A DNA stretch of 58,932 nucleotides from an uncultured Prevotella sp. GTDB taxonomy: Bacteria; Bacteroidota; Bacteroidia; Bacteroidales; Bacteroidaceae. The notes below the pieces were generated by a model that saw nothing but the letters and a program-made list of their open reading frames with translations, searched no databases and was not told the DNA's origin. A program made the translations under genes and the position numbers. Positions 26,724-35,331 of the stretch are shown here, one piece after another. Numbering within the stretch: position 1 is the first letter of the stretch; each line of letters begins with the position of its first letter. The DNA lies in assembly GCA_905211345.1 (NCBI GenBank), contig CAJMAO010000005.1, forward strand, positions 1-58,932, in the 5' to 3' direction.

Positions 26724-27884
26724 TTAATTCTTAATTTCTAAAAGTCCTTCCGCCACACGCCTTGCTTCGGCATCGGTGGCAACATAAGTGTCATAATCGG
26801 CTTTTTCAGAGAACGATACACGGTTCATCGTCTTCTCGATGATGTCGCTCATCTGCATGAACGAGCAACGGTCTTCAAGGAAGCCACGGTTGACCACCTC
26901 GTTGGCGGCGTTGACAATACACGGCATATTGCCGCCTTTGCGTATGGCTTCGAACGCCAGCGCGAGGCAGCGGAACTTGTCCATGTCAGGCTCGAAGAAC
27001 TCAAGCGGATGCTTGAACAAGTCAAGACGCTCACCGTTTAAGTGAATACGGTCAGGATAAGAGAAAGCGAACTGGATGGGCAGGCGCATGTCGGGCACGC
27101 CAAGCTGCGCCTTAACGGCACCGTCGCAAAACTGTACGGCACTGTGGACTATGCTCTGGGGATGGACAAGCACCTGTATCTTGTCGGCCGGAACGCCGAA
27201 AAGCCATTTGGCTTCGATAACCTCGAAGCCCTTATTCATCATCGTAGCGCTGTCTATTGTGATTTTAGCGCCCATGTTCCATGTGGGATGCCTCAATGCA
27301 TCGGCTTTCGTTACAATGGCCAATTGGTCTTTCGTAAAATTACGGAATGGCCCGCCCGAGGCAGTAAGCAGTATTTTTTCAACAGCGTTGTCGCCTTCGC
27401 CCATGATGCTTTGGAATATCGCCGAATGTTCACTGTCAACCGGAATAATAGGCGAACGGTATTCGGCAGCGAGCTTACATATAAGTTCACCGGCCACTAC
27501 GAGGGTTTCCTTGTTGGCCAGGCATATCTTCTTATGCGCCCGAATGGCGTGTATCGTAGGGCTGAGACCGGCAAAGCCTACCATAGCCGTAAGCACCATG
27601 TCAATAGGTTCAGCCTCAACAATCTCGTCAAGAGCCTTTTTCCCGGCATAAACCTTTATGTCGGGAAGATCGGAAAGCAGGCTTTTCAACACATCGTATT
27701 TGTCTTCATTGGCAATAACTACGGCCGCCGGATTGAACAACCGGGCTTGTTCGGCCAACTCTGTCACCCGGTTATTTGCCGTAAGACAATATACTTCATA
27801 CAGGTCTGGGTGCTCTTTGACCACTTGCAAAGCCTGTGTTCCAATCGAGCCTGTCGAACCGAGTATGGCTATTTGCTTCTTCAT
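26724..27884 (-). CDS. dxr: 1-deoxy-D-xylulose-5-phosphate reductoisomerase
   Basis: Converts DXP to MEP, the committed step of the non-mevalonate isoprenoid pathway; ispF of the same pathway is at 6 kb. The 386-residue protein has the NADPH-binding start KKQIAILGSTGSIGTQAL, LANKETLVVAGEL, the metal and substrate loops VDSEHSAIFQ and LTASGGPFR, and KITIDSATMMNKGFEVIEA. Full length. Part of the tsaB-DUF4290-murA-rimM-dxr-rseP array. Confidence 0.97.
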   Translation of the reverse strand: MKKQIAILGSTGSIGTQALQVVKEHPDLYEVYCLTANNRVTELAEQARLFNPAAVVIANEDKYDVLKSLLSDLPDIKVYAGKKALDEIVEAEPIDMVLTAMVGFAGLSPTIHAIRAHKKICLANKETLVVAGELICKLAAEYRSPIIPVDSEHSAIFQSIMGEGDNAVEKILLTASGGPFRNFTKDQLAIVTKADALRHPTWNMGAKITIDSATMMNKGFEVIEAKWLFGVPADKIQVLVHPQSIVHSAVQFCDGAVKAQLGVPDMRLPIQFAFSYPDRIHLNGERLDLFKHPLEFFEPDMDKFRCLALAFEAIRKGGNMPCIVNAANEVVNRGFLEDRCSFMQMSDIIEKTMNRVSFSEKADYDTYVATDAEARRVAEGLLEIKN

Positions 27885-27940
27885 ATATTTCGTGTTACAC
27901 GCGTTTTATAAAAATATTTGGAATCATTCCGCCTGCAAGT

Positions 27941-28468
27941 TCAGCTCAAATCGAGCAACCCGTCCGGCAAACTGACACGTATTTGACATTTTCCTGCATC
28001 TACTGAAACAATAAAATCGCCCGATGCAGGTATCAAAATCTCACTTCCGTCAGGCTTTTCGACATTGAAAAGCACATTCTCAGTGGCATCGTCCACGTAT
28101 GAAAGAACACCTATACGGCTATCATTATTGTCGGCATCAATGATTTCAAAGCCATACAGTTCTTCCCATGTAAGCTCGTTTTCGCCACGGTCGGAAAGTT
28201 TTTTAGGAAAGAATACATCACAGCCTGTCAGTTCCTGAGCCTGCTCCTTGGTATCGATACCGATGAATTTTACCAACGCAGTCTCTCCGCTTTTGAACCT
28301 GTACTCCTCGAAAAAGAATGGAACAAGGATGCCATCAATCATCAATACGAGATAATCGGCATCCACACGGTCAAACACATCATCGGTGAACATCAGCGAA
28401 ACCTCGCCTTTCACTCCGTGCGGTTTGCCTATCTTGCCTATCCTGTAAACTTCTTCCGCTTTAATCAT
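27941..28468 (-). CDS. rimM: 16S rRNA processing protein RimM
   Basis: An assembly factor for the 30S head domain that binds S19. At 175 residues it has the N-terminal RimM fold (RIGKIGKPHGVKGEVSL) and a C-terminal PRC-barrel (FEIIDADNNDSRIGVLSYVDD, then PASGDFIVSVD). It starts 8 bp after the murA stop, consistent with cotranscription. Confidence 0.95.
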   Translation of the reverse strand: MIKAEEVYRIGKIGKPHGVKGEVSLMFTDDVFDRVDADYLVLMIDGILVPFFFEEYRFKSGETALVKFIGIDTKEQAQELTGCDVFFPKKLSDRGENELTWEELYGFEIIDADNNDSRIGVLSYVDDATENVLFNVEKPDGSEILIPASGDFIVSVDAGKCQIRVSLPDGLLDLS

Positions 28469-28476
28469 TTTCCACG

Positions 28477-29802
28477 TTACTTGTCCGCTTCCATGCTTGT
28501 CACTCTCTTAATATCGGCACCCAACACATTCAGACGCGACTCTATGTCCTCATAACCACGGTCAATCTGCGCGATATTGTCAATCCGGCTCGTGCCGTTG
28601 GCACTCAACGCTGCAATCAAAAGTGCTATGCCTGCACGAATGTCAGGGCTGGTCATACGGCCCGCTCGTAGCCTTATCTTGTGGTCATGGCCTACAACAA
28701 CCGCACGGTGTGGGTCACACAGAATGATTTGAGCGCCCATATCAATCAACTTGTCGACAAAAAACAAACGGCTCTCAAACATCTTTTGGTGGAACAGCAC
28801 ACTGCCGCGGGCCTGCGTAGCGACAACAAGAAGCACCGACAATAAGTCTGGCGTAAGTCCCGGCCAAGGAGCGTCTGCCAGTGTCATTATCGACCCGTCG
28901 ATGAAAGACTCTATCTCATAATGCTCCATGTAAGGAATTACGAGGTCGTCACCCTCAACTTCCACCTTCACTCCAAGTTTCCTAAAAGAATCAGGTATGA
29001 TGCCAAGATTGCACACTGACGCGTTCTTTATTCTTATGCCGTCGCCCACCATGGCCGCCATTCCTATAAAAGAACCAACCTCAATCATGTCAGGCAGAAT
29101 CTTGTGCTTTGCCCCATGAAGAGCCTCAACACCAACTATGGTCAACAAATTTGAGGCTATTCCACTGATGCGCGCCCCCATTCTGTTCAGCAAATGGCAC
29201 AGTTGCTGTATGTAAGGCTCGCACGCCGCGTTGTATATAGTCGTTGTGCCTTTGGCCAACACGGCGGCCATAATAATATTGGCCGTACCTGTAACTGACG
29301 CTTCATCAAGCAACATGTAGCATCCCCTAAGATGCTCTCCTTTTATTTCAAACGTTCCACGCCCGTCGTTATGCGCGAACGTAGCGCCAAGATTCTTGAA
29401 ACCGAGGAAATGGGTGTCAAGCCTACGCCTGCCTATCTTGTCGCCGCCGGGCTTTGCCACGACAGCCTTGCCGAAACGCGCGAGCAGCGGACCTATAAGA
29501 AGTACGCTTCCACGGAGCGACGAACACTTATGTATGAACTCGTCACTTTCAAGATAATCAAGATTGATTTCTTTTGCACGGAACGAATATTCATTTCCGC
29601 CCAGACACTCAACCTCCACACCTATGTCAACAAGCAATTTTATGAGATTGTTCACGTCGAGAATGTCAGGAATATTCTTTATCCTCACTTCATCTGACGT
29701 CAACAATGAAGCGCAAATCACTTCAAGCGCCTCGTTCTTAGCGCCTTGCGGAGTTATTGTCCCCTTTAACGGATGCCCGCCCTCGATAATGAAAGATTCC
29801 AT
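28477..29802 (-). CDS. murA: UDP-N-acetylglucosamine 1-carboxyvinyltransferase
   Basis: First committed step of peptidoglycan synthesis (enolpyruvyl transfer from PEP). The 441-residue protein has the family start GGHPLKGTITPQGAKNEAL and a complete two-domain inside-out barrel. The catalytic loop reads PGGDKIGRR: position 121 is Asp where E. coli has Cys115, the residue alkylated by fosfomycin. This swap is known from other MurA enzymes and predicts insensitivity to the drug. It lies between DUF4290 and rimM. Confidence 0.96.
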   Translation of the reverse strand: MESFIIEGGHPLKGTITPQGAKNEALEVICASLLTSDEVRIKNIPDILDVNNLIKLLVDIGVEVECLGGNEYSFRAKEINLDYLESDEFIHKCSSLRGSVLLIGPLLARFGKAVVAKPGGDKIGRRRLDTHFLGFKNLGATFAHNDGRGTFEIKGEHLRGCYMLLDEASVTGTANIIMAAVLAKGTTTIYNAACEPYIQQLCHLLNRMGARISGIASNLLTIVGVEALHGAKHKILPDMIEVGSFIGMAAMVGDGIRIKNASVCNLGIIPDSFRKLGVKVEVEGDDLVIPYMEHYEIESFIDGSIMTLADAPWPGLTPDLLSVLLVVATQARGSVLFHQKMFESRLFFVDKLIDMGAQIILCDPHRAVVVGHDHKIRLRAGRMTSPDIRAGIALLIAALSANGTSRIDNIAQIDRGYEDIESRLNVLGADIKRVTSMEADK

Positions 29803-29839
29803 TTGCCAGTGGTTTGCCAGTTAAACTTGCATTTGCCCT

Positions 29840-30436
29840 TTACCTTCTCTTACGCCGTTTCTCACCCGGTTCCCTTATGTTACCAACGTTAAACCGGAAC
29901 GTATCCAAATCTATCTGTATTTTCCCGTCGGTGAAACGTGCAAGATCCGAAGCTATCTTTTCATCGTCGCTCGACCCGTGGCTCCACTGCATCAGGTTGC
30001 GCTTCATCTGGTTGGCCGTAAGCCTTGTAAGTTCGTCGCGTTCAGGCCCGGGCTGCATGTTCTTGAGCTTTTCAAACAGTTCGAACACCATGCTACCATA
30101 ATGTTTTACAGGGTTTGTCTGTTTCGGATAGTTCATCGGCTGTGGCTTTTTCATTATATTTTTAGCCTCGTTTATGTCAACCGGATAATCTATGTCAAGC
30201 TTGAAATTGCTCATTATCGCCAAATGGTCCCACAACTTCTGACGGCGGTCGCCGTCGTCTTGCGACTGCGGAAACATCCGTTCCATTATACCGACAATGG
30301 TTTCTGCGCATTTCTGACGCTCATCCCTGTCGCCAAGCGTCATGGCATAATCAACCATTTTCTGCACCTCGCGCCCGTACTCAGGCAATATGAGCTGTTC
30401 ACGTTGGGTATTATAGTCAAGTCCTTCGATATTCAT
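29840..30436 (-). CDS. DUF4290 family protein
   Basis: A 198-residue cytoplasmic protein of a Bacteroidota-specific family, recognised by its start (LDYNTQREQLILPEYGREVQKMVDYA) and GSMVFELFEKLKNM. It is mostly helical, with a basic C-terminus (EPGEKRRKRR) that could contact RNA or DNA. The constant position next to murA suggests a role tied to growth or envelope synthesis, but no function is established. Confidence 0.85.
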   Translation of the reverse strand: MNIEGLDYNTQREQLILPEYGREVQKMVDYAMTLGDRDERQKCAETIVGIMERMFPQSQDDGDRRQKLWDHLAIMSNFKLDIDYPVDINEAKNIMKKPQPMNYPKQTNPVKHYGSMVFELFEKLKNMQPGPERDELTRLTANQMKRNLMQWSHGSSDDEKIASDLARFTDGKIQIDLDTFRFNVGNIREPGEKRRKRR

Positions 30437-30494
30437 TATTATAATAAGTGGTAATGATTTTCAATATTGAGTATCGCTCGTCAGCATCATCCGG

Positions 30495-31184
30495 CTATAA
30501 AAGTTTCTTCGGAGTTTTTGCCACAAAGTCCTTCAAATAGAACGGCACGAAATATGCCACATCCTCAAACATTCCTTCCGCAATGCGTTTCTCGGCTATC
30601 GGGAACATATATTCAGCCAACGGTTGCACCCCTTTTATCAGCATCGCGTTAGGATGATTGATAGTTTCCATACACTTACAAGCTCCATTGCCGAAAAAAC
30701 AAACCTTGCCGCGGTCAAGAAACTCTTTGTATGTATCACCGTCTACAACGTCAGCCTGAACTCCCCTGACCTCACGCAAAGCACGGTCATATATTCCCGC
30801 ATACACTTCCATTCGGCGTGCGTCAAGCATTGGACAAAGCAGCGTACCGTCTTCCAGCTCATGTTCAAGCAGCACCGGAACGGACAAAAGCTCCAGCGTA
30901 GGCACTGCTATCAGCTTTACGCCGCGGCCATAACATATTCCCTTGGCCATCGACACGCCTATACGAAGACCCGTGTAAGAACCCGGGCCGCAACTTACAG
31001 CCACCGCGTCAAGCGGCATGTCACGGCTGTCGATGTACGACAGGGCCTCATCCACAAATACGCCCAACGCCACAGCGTGGTTAGGGCCGCTACAATCGGC
31101 TTTCTTAAAGACACACAAACCGTCTTGACTAACGGCCACCGAACAAACGTTGGTGCTCGTCTCAATATTCAGAATACAAGACAT
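30495..31184 (-). CDS. tsaB: tRNA threonylcarbamoyladenosine biosynthesis protein TsaB
   Basis: Partner of TsaD and TsaE in forming t6A37 on ANN-decoding tRNAs. I place the start at 31184 (MSCILNIETSTN), giving 229 residues; the longer frame to 31283 would run through the divergent promoters. An ASKHA-fold start with SVAVSQDG and SCGPGSYTGLRIGVSMAKG is diagnostic. A TATTTTTG box at 31213-31220 (minus) gives a leader of about 20 nt, and this is likely the head of the operon continuing into DUF4290-murA. Confidence 0.93.
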   Translation of the reverse strand: MSCILNIETSTNVCSVAVSQDGLCVFKKADCSGPNHAVALGVFVDEALSYIDSRDMPLDAVAVSCGPGSYTGLRIGVSMAKGICYGRGVKLIAVPTLELLSVPVLLEHELEDGTLLCPMLDARRMEVYAGIYDRALREVRGVQADVVDGDTYKEFLDRGKVCFFGNGACKCMETINHPNAMLIKGVQPLAEYMFPIAEKRIAEGMFEDVAYFVPFYLKDFVAKTPKKLL

Positions 31185-31212
31185 AAACGGAAATATCTTT
31201 TCAAATAACGTG

Positions 31213-31250
31213 CAAAAATACGCTTTTTTCCGAATAAATATGTACTTTTG
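31213..31250. promoter_or_regulatory. Divergent promoters of tsaB and yicC
   Basis: TATTTTTG on the minus strand (31213-31220) and TACTTTTG on the plus strand (31243-31250) lie back to back with 22 bp between them, so the two upstream elements must overlap. Confidence 0.65.
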
Positions 31251-31274
31251 CATAAATTTAACTACATATATCGT

Positions 31275-32150
31275 ATGATACAATCAATGACGGGTTACGG
31301 AAAGTCTGTCGTAACTTTCAATGAAAAGAAAATACATGTTGAGATAAAATCGCTCAACAGCAAGGCGCTGGATTTGTCGACACGCATAGCGCCGCTTTAC
31401 CGCGAAAAGGAAATGGAAATACGCCAGTTGGTGGCCAAAACACTCATAAGGGGCAAGGTGGACTTCTCCATTTGGATTGAAAAAGACGCCGCAGCCGACG
31501 CCGCCCCGATAAACGCCGCACTCTTGGAGAATTATTACGTCCAGATAAAAAACATCTCGGCAAAAGCCGGCATACCTGAGCCGCAAGACTGGTTCGGCAC
31601 GCTGCTGCGCCTGCCTGACATCATGACGCGCACCGAAGTGGAAGAACTCAGCGACGAAGAATGGGCCGCCGCGCGCCGCGGAGTAGACGAAGCGCTAGCC
31701 GCCCTCGTGTCGTTCCGCGAGCAGGAGGGTGCCGCTTTATTCCGCAAATTCACTGAAAAGGTTGACAACATAGCCACCCTGCTGGCCTCGATAGAGCCGT
31801 TTGAAAAGTCGCGGGTCGAGAAGATACGCGCCAAAATCACAGAAGGGCTGAAGAACATCCCTGACGTAGAATACGACAAGAACCGCCTTGAACAAGAATT
31901 AATTTACTATATCGAAAAGCTCGACATAAACGAGGAGAAGCAACGGCTGGCCAACCACCTCAAATATTTCCGCGAGACAATGGCCGACGGCATAGGCCAA
32001 GGCAAGAAACTCGGCTTCATCGCCCAGGAAATGGGACGCGAAATCAACACCACCGGCAGCAAGAGCAACAACGCCGAGATGCAGAACATCGTGGTGAAGA
32101 TGAAGGATGAGCTTGAGCAGATTAAGGAACAAGTGCTGAATGTATTGTAA
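31275..32150 (+). CDS. YicC/YloC family endoribonuclease
   Basis: A 291-residue protein of the YicC family, members of which cleave RNA or assist sRNA decay. The family start MIQSMTGYGKS and the C-terminal DUF1732 part (NRLEQELIYYIEKLDINEEKQRL, then FIAQEMGREINTTGSKSN) are both intact. I start at 31275 rather than 31248 because the upstream ATG overlaps the -7 box. The gene heads a yicC-gmk-nadD cluster. Confidence 0.93.
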   Translation: MIQSMTGYGKSVVTFNEKKIHVEIKSLNSKALDLSTRIAPLYREKEMEIRQLVAKTLIRGKVDFSIWIEKDAAADAAPINAALLENYYVQIKNISAKAGIPEPQDWFGTLLRLPDIMTRTEVEELSDEEWAAARRGVDEALAALVSFREQEGAALFRKFTEKVDNIATLLASIEPFEKSRVEKIRAKITEGLKNIPDVEYDKNRLEQELIYYIEKLDINEEKQRLANHLKYFRETMADGIGQGKKLGFIAQEMGREINTTGSKSNNAEMQNIVVKMKDELEQIKEQVLNVL

Positions 32151-32162
32151 AAGAAGCATACG

Positions 32163-32305
32163 CTTTTTTAGGAGTTAAAGTAGTTAAGGGAGTCAAAGTA
32201 GTTAAAGACAAATGCTTTGTTGGTTTAAATGGCGTGTAAAGTAAAGATTTGGAATCTGCATGCAGTTGACAGGACTAATGTCTTTAACTCCTAAATAAGG
32301 AACTA
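32163..32305. repeat. Inverted-repeat element bounded by GGAGTTAAAG
   Basis: It opens with repeated AGTTAAAG words and ends with GTCTTTAACTCCTAA, with an AT-rich centre. The same family, in the opposite orientation, is at 56095-56290; the shared inner edges read GTTAAAGACAAATGCTTTG and AATGTCTTTAACTCC. It fills the gap between yicC and gmk. Confidence 0.75.
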
Positions 32306-32318
32306 AAGCCCAACAACA

Positions 32319-32882
32319 ATGTCAGGAAAACTCATAATTTTTTCCGCTCCCAGCGGCAGCGGAAAAAGCACGATAATAAGCCGCCTGATGGCTAATAAAG
32401 AATTGAACATGGCGTTCAGCATATCATGCACGAGCCGCCCGCCGCGCGGCACGGAACGCGACGGCGTTGAATATTTCTTTGTTACGCCCGACGAATTCCG
32501 ACGTAAAATCGCCGACGGAGAGTTTCTTGAATACGAGGAAGTTTATAAAGACCGCTATTACGGCACCCTGAAAAGCCAAGTGGAACGGCAGCTTGAGGCT
32601 GGGGATAATGTGGTGCTCGACGTAGACGTCAAGGGAGCGTGCAACATCAAGCAGTTCTACGGCGACCGCGCCTTGGCCGTTTTCATCCAGCCTCCTTCGA
32701 TTGACGAGCTTCGCCGCAGGCTCGAAGGGCGCGGAACCGATGCCCCCGCAGTCATCGAAGACCGCCTTGCGCGCGCCGAGTTCGAACTAGGCTTCGCCCC
32801 GAAATTCGACAAGGTAATAGTGAACGACGACCTTGACCGCGCCGTAAGCGAAGCCCTTGAGGCGGTTAGGGAGTTTATATGA
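32319..32882 (+). CDS. gmk: Guanylate kinase
   Basis: Phosphorylates GMP to GDP. At 187 residues it has the P-loop SAPSGSGKST near the start, the GMP-binding SCTSRPPRGTERDGVEYFFV, and a typical lid and C-terminus. It follows yicC with a repeat element in between, and its stop codon runs straight into a REP-like module. Confidence 0.97.
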   Translation: MSGKLIIFSAPSGSGKSTIISRLMANKELNMAFSISCTSRPPRGTERDGVEYFFVTPDEFRRKIADGEFLEYEEVYKDRYYGTLKSQVERQLEAGDNVVLDVDVKGACNIKQFYGDRALAVFIQPPSIDELRRRLEGRGTDAPAVIEDRLARAEFELGFAPKFDKVIVNDDLDRAVSEALEAVREFI

Positions 32883-33030
32883 CATCCACCCCGACCTTCA
32901 CCAAGGAGGGAGTTCTAATCAGTTTTACAGTCAATTGAAATCTCTGTAAATACGTTTCATCTCATTTTAGCGTGAAAGAGGCAAGGCATATCAAGCTCCC
33001 TCCCCTCGGGAGGGCGGGGGTGGGTGTTAA
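32881..33030. repeat. Inverted pair of REP-like modules between gmk and nadD
   Basis: A diverged left module (32881-32921, ACATCCACCCCGACC...AAGGAGGGAG) faces a right module (32988-33030, ATCAAGCTCCCTCCCCTCGG...GGGTGTTAAA). Together they occupy almost the whole intergenic gap; the right one ends 4 bp before the nadD ATG. Confidence 0.8.
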
Positions 33031-33034
33031 ATCC

Positions 33035-33625
33035 ATGCTCACAACAGGTATCTTCGGCGGTTCGTTCAACCCCGTACACAACGGGCACATCGAGCTGGCG
33101 CGGCGACTATTGGATCTCGCCGGGCTCGACGAAGTATGGTTCGTGGTGTCGCCCCAAAATCCTTTCAAACGTAACGAGCGGCTTCTTGACGACGCGCTTC
33201 GCCTCGAAATGGTGCGTCTCGCGCTGGCCGGCGAGCCGCGCATGGCGGCATCCGACTGCGAGTTCCGCCTGCCCCGGCCTTCCTATATGTGGCATACGCT
33301 CCAGTCGCTCGCCGAGGAATACCCCGACCGCGAGTTCGTCCTGCTCATCGGCGCGGACAACTGGGCGCGCTTCGACGAGTGGTTCGCCGCGAAAGACATT
33401 CTTGCGAACCACCACATCGTAGTTTATCCGCGTGAAGGCACACGGCTCGATGCATCATCGCTCCCGCCCGGAGTCACCCTCGCCGACACCGGCCTTATAC
33501 CCGGCAGCAGCACCGAAATACGCTGCCTTATCGCTAACAACCAGCCAATCGACGGCCTCGTGCCGCCCGTCGTGGCGGAGTTTATCCGTAAAAACAAACT
33601 TTACAGAAATAAGTTTGACTGGTAA
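33035..33625 (+). CDS. nadD: Nicotinate-nucleotide adenylyltransferase
   Basis: Adenylates nicotinate mononucleotide in NAD synthesis. I start at 33035 (MLTTGIFGGSFNPVHNGH), giving 196 residues; the longer frame from 32972 only translates the REP-like repeat. The HxGH motif (HNGH) and the C-terminal PGSSTEIR (ISSTxIR type) are in place. Third gene of the yicC-gmk-nadD set. Confidence 0.95.
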   Translation: MLTTGIFGGSFNPVHNGHIELARRLLDLAGLDEVWFVVSPQNPFKRNERLLDDALRLEMVRLALAGEPRMAASDCEFRLPRPSYMWHTLQSLAEEYPDREFVLLIGADNWARFDEWFAAKDILANHHIVVYPREGTRLDASSLPPGVTLADTGLIPGSSTEIRCLIANNQPIDGLVPPVVAEFIRKNKLYRNKFDW

Positions 33626-33676
33626 GCGTGTATTATTCGCGCACTAAATCCAAATGAAAAGCCGCGCACATTACGG

Positions 33677-34933
33677 TCAACATATCTTTACGGCCGGTTC
33701 ATTTGCCAGTGTTTGAGCAAGATAGACGAATATATCGGATATTTCGTTTATCGGAGCATAATCAGAAACAGCCCATTCTTCCGAGTTGTAAGGACAATTT
33801 TGTAAATACTTACTTCCGTTTAAAACAATATTCCTTAATCCCTTAAATAGCTTGTCATAAGCCTTCCCATTGCTTGAACATACGCCCCAATAATATCTTA
33901 TTTCTTCAACATCAAGGTCTTCATCATAAAACGGCTCATCGGAAATGCAACATCTGAATTTCACCTGTCTATAAATAAAATCAAATCCTATCTCATTGCT
34001 TTTTTCTTTGGTCAACGTTATCCCTAACGCCGCCAAACTCTCGCTTATCATATTAAACCATTGCGGATATAATTCCTTGCGCCGCAGTTCTTCACGCACT
34101 TCAAGCAGTTTTTCCATACGTTTTAATAATAAGGCCGCATCATCGATGTTGGCTTTCAACTTTTCTATTTGCCCGTCAAGCGAGTCGTCGGCTAATCCTA
34201 ATTCTTTTTCTATTATTCCGTCGATTTGGGTTTTCATGTCATTATTATGCTGTGATATGTTGAATAACTGTTCAAGATAGTCTTGATATTGCAATAATGC
34301 GCTCTTCAAATAAGGCTGTGAAGCATGACTGAACATTCCGTTCATAACCTTGAGCCATCCTATTATATCGTTTTTATATGACTTGCAAACAAGCCGGTCG
34401 CCTATTTTCGCCCGATAAACGGCCGGCAACGATTTTGTCGTAGGTTCTTCTTCCGTGTCACGATTCAGATATAAAACATATATCCTGTCTGTCGGATATT
34501 CCTTTTTTGCCAACTCGATATACCGTTTTATCTGAGTGGGTTGCTCACCGGCCCGGTTTACCTTGTTTTCTATAATGATAAAAAATCCATTCCCTTTCAA
34601 TGTAAGGTCAATGCGTTGGTAGTCAGGATATGGTATCCGCATAGGCGAACAACCGCTTATGTTTATTTCCGGAAAAAAGTAACGGACAAATGACTCTTGT
34701 GCGATAGGATGCTGTAATAAGTCATATAGAATGCGGCTATGTGCCGTCTCGCGTAAATTCTTGTCGCGAAGTACCGATGTCAATATATTCAACGACAATG
34801 GCTTGTCTGCCTTTTTCGCAGCATGTCCTACATTAGTGGCTAAAGCCAACACTTCTGCCGTCCTTGCCTCATACGACCGCTGCATACGGCTTATTTGCCT
34901 AAAAGTCTGATTGTATCGTTCCTGTGCTTTCAT
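33677..34933 (-). CDS. PD-(D/E)XK nuclease superfamily protein (PDDEXK_4-like)
   Basis: A 418-residue protein with an N-terminal restriction-endonuclease-like core. Residues about 125-165 read DYQRIDLTLKGNGFFIIIENKVNRAGEQPTQI; the Asp, the Glu in IIENK and the Lys match the D...ExK catalytic triad. A long coiled helical region (about 225-300) and a beta-rich C-terminal domain follow. It is an isolated single gene, more AT-rich than its neighbours, suggesting recent transfer. Such proteins are often suspected phage-defence nucleases, but no partner gene is present. TACTTTTG at 34941-34948 leaves at most a very short leader. Confidence 0.75.
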   Translation of the reverse strand: MKAQERYNQTFRQISRMQRSYEARTAEVLALATNVGHAAKKADKPLSLNILTSVLRDKNLRETAHSRILYDLLQHPIAQESFVRYFFPEINISGCSPMRIPYPDYQRIDLTLKGNGFFIIIENKVNRAGEQPTQIKRYIELAKKEYPTDRIYVLYLNRDTEEEPTTKSLPAVYRAKIGDRLVCKSYKNDIIGWLKVMNGMFSHASQPYLKSALLQYQDYLEQLFNISQHNNDMKTQIDGIIEKELGLADDSLDGQIEKLKANIDDAALLLKRMEKLLEVREELRRKELYPQWFNMISESLAALGITLTKEKSNEIGFDFIYRQVKFRCCISDEPFYDEDLDVEEIRYYWGVCSSNGKAYDKLFKGLRNIVLNGSKYLQNCPYNSEEWAVSDYAPINEISDIFVYLAQTLANEPAVKIC

Positions 34934-35033
34934 CGTTTGGCAAAAGTAACAATATTTTCTGTATCTTGAAATGTTTTTTACTATCTTTATTTATTCCAGA
35001 AAATCATGATGTTGTCGCCTTTGCATTTTGTTT

Positions 35034-35081
35034 CTTATAAGTAACTGATTTGTTGATTTTGTCAAATTTGTTACTTATAAG
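35034..35081. promoter_or_regulatory. 12-bp inverted repeat in the divergent nuclease / transferase region
   Basis: CTTATAAGTAAC (35034-35045) and GTTACTTATAAG (35070-35081) are perfect inverted copies, and each contains ACTTATAAGT-type dyads. It could be an operator for a dimeric regulator or the edge of an inserted segment. Confidence 0.4.
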
Positions 35082-35128
35082 TCATGGATTTTACAATCAC
35101 CGGCATAACAACCTGTGGTTCAACACGT

Positions 35129-35219
35129 TGCGAAAGACCGTCTTTTGGCTTGCGAAAGGTGGCCTTTCATCGTGCGTTTGACGGCCTTTTGCAACGCGAA
35201 ACATGGCCTTTCGCAAAAC
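35129..35219. repeat. Four-unit AAAG...CTTT array (copy 6)
   Basis: Units AAAGACCGTCTTTT, AAAGGTGGCCTTT, a degenerate TTTGACGGCCTTTT and AAACATGGCCTTT, then tail GCAAAACCTGTTGGCTGC. Confidence 0.85.
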
Positions 35220-35304
35220 CTGTTGGCTGCTTACGCCTTACGGTCGGCCGCAGGCTAAATTCCACTTTTTCACATTTATTTATTGTAGATAAGACAAAAA
35301 GATG

Positions 35305-35312
35305 TACTTTTG
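35305..35312 (+). promoter_or_regulatory. -7 box of the membrane transferase gene
   Basis: TACTTTTG at 35305-35312 overlaps the upstream in-frame ATG (35302), so translation must begin at 35332. A 3-codon ORF (35321-35332, Met-Ser-His-stop) ends by overlapping that ATG as TGATG. Confidence 0.6.
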
Positions 35313-35331
35313 CGCAAAATATGAGTCATTG

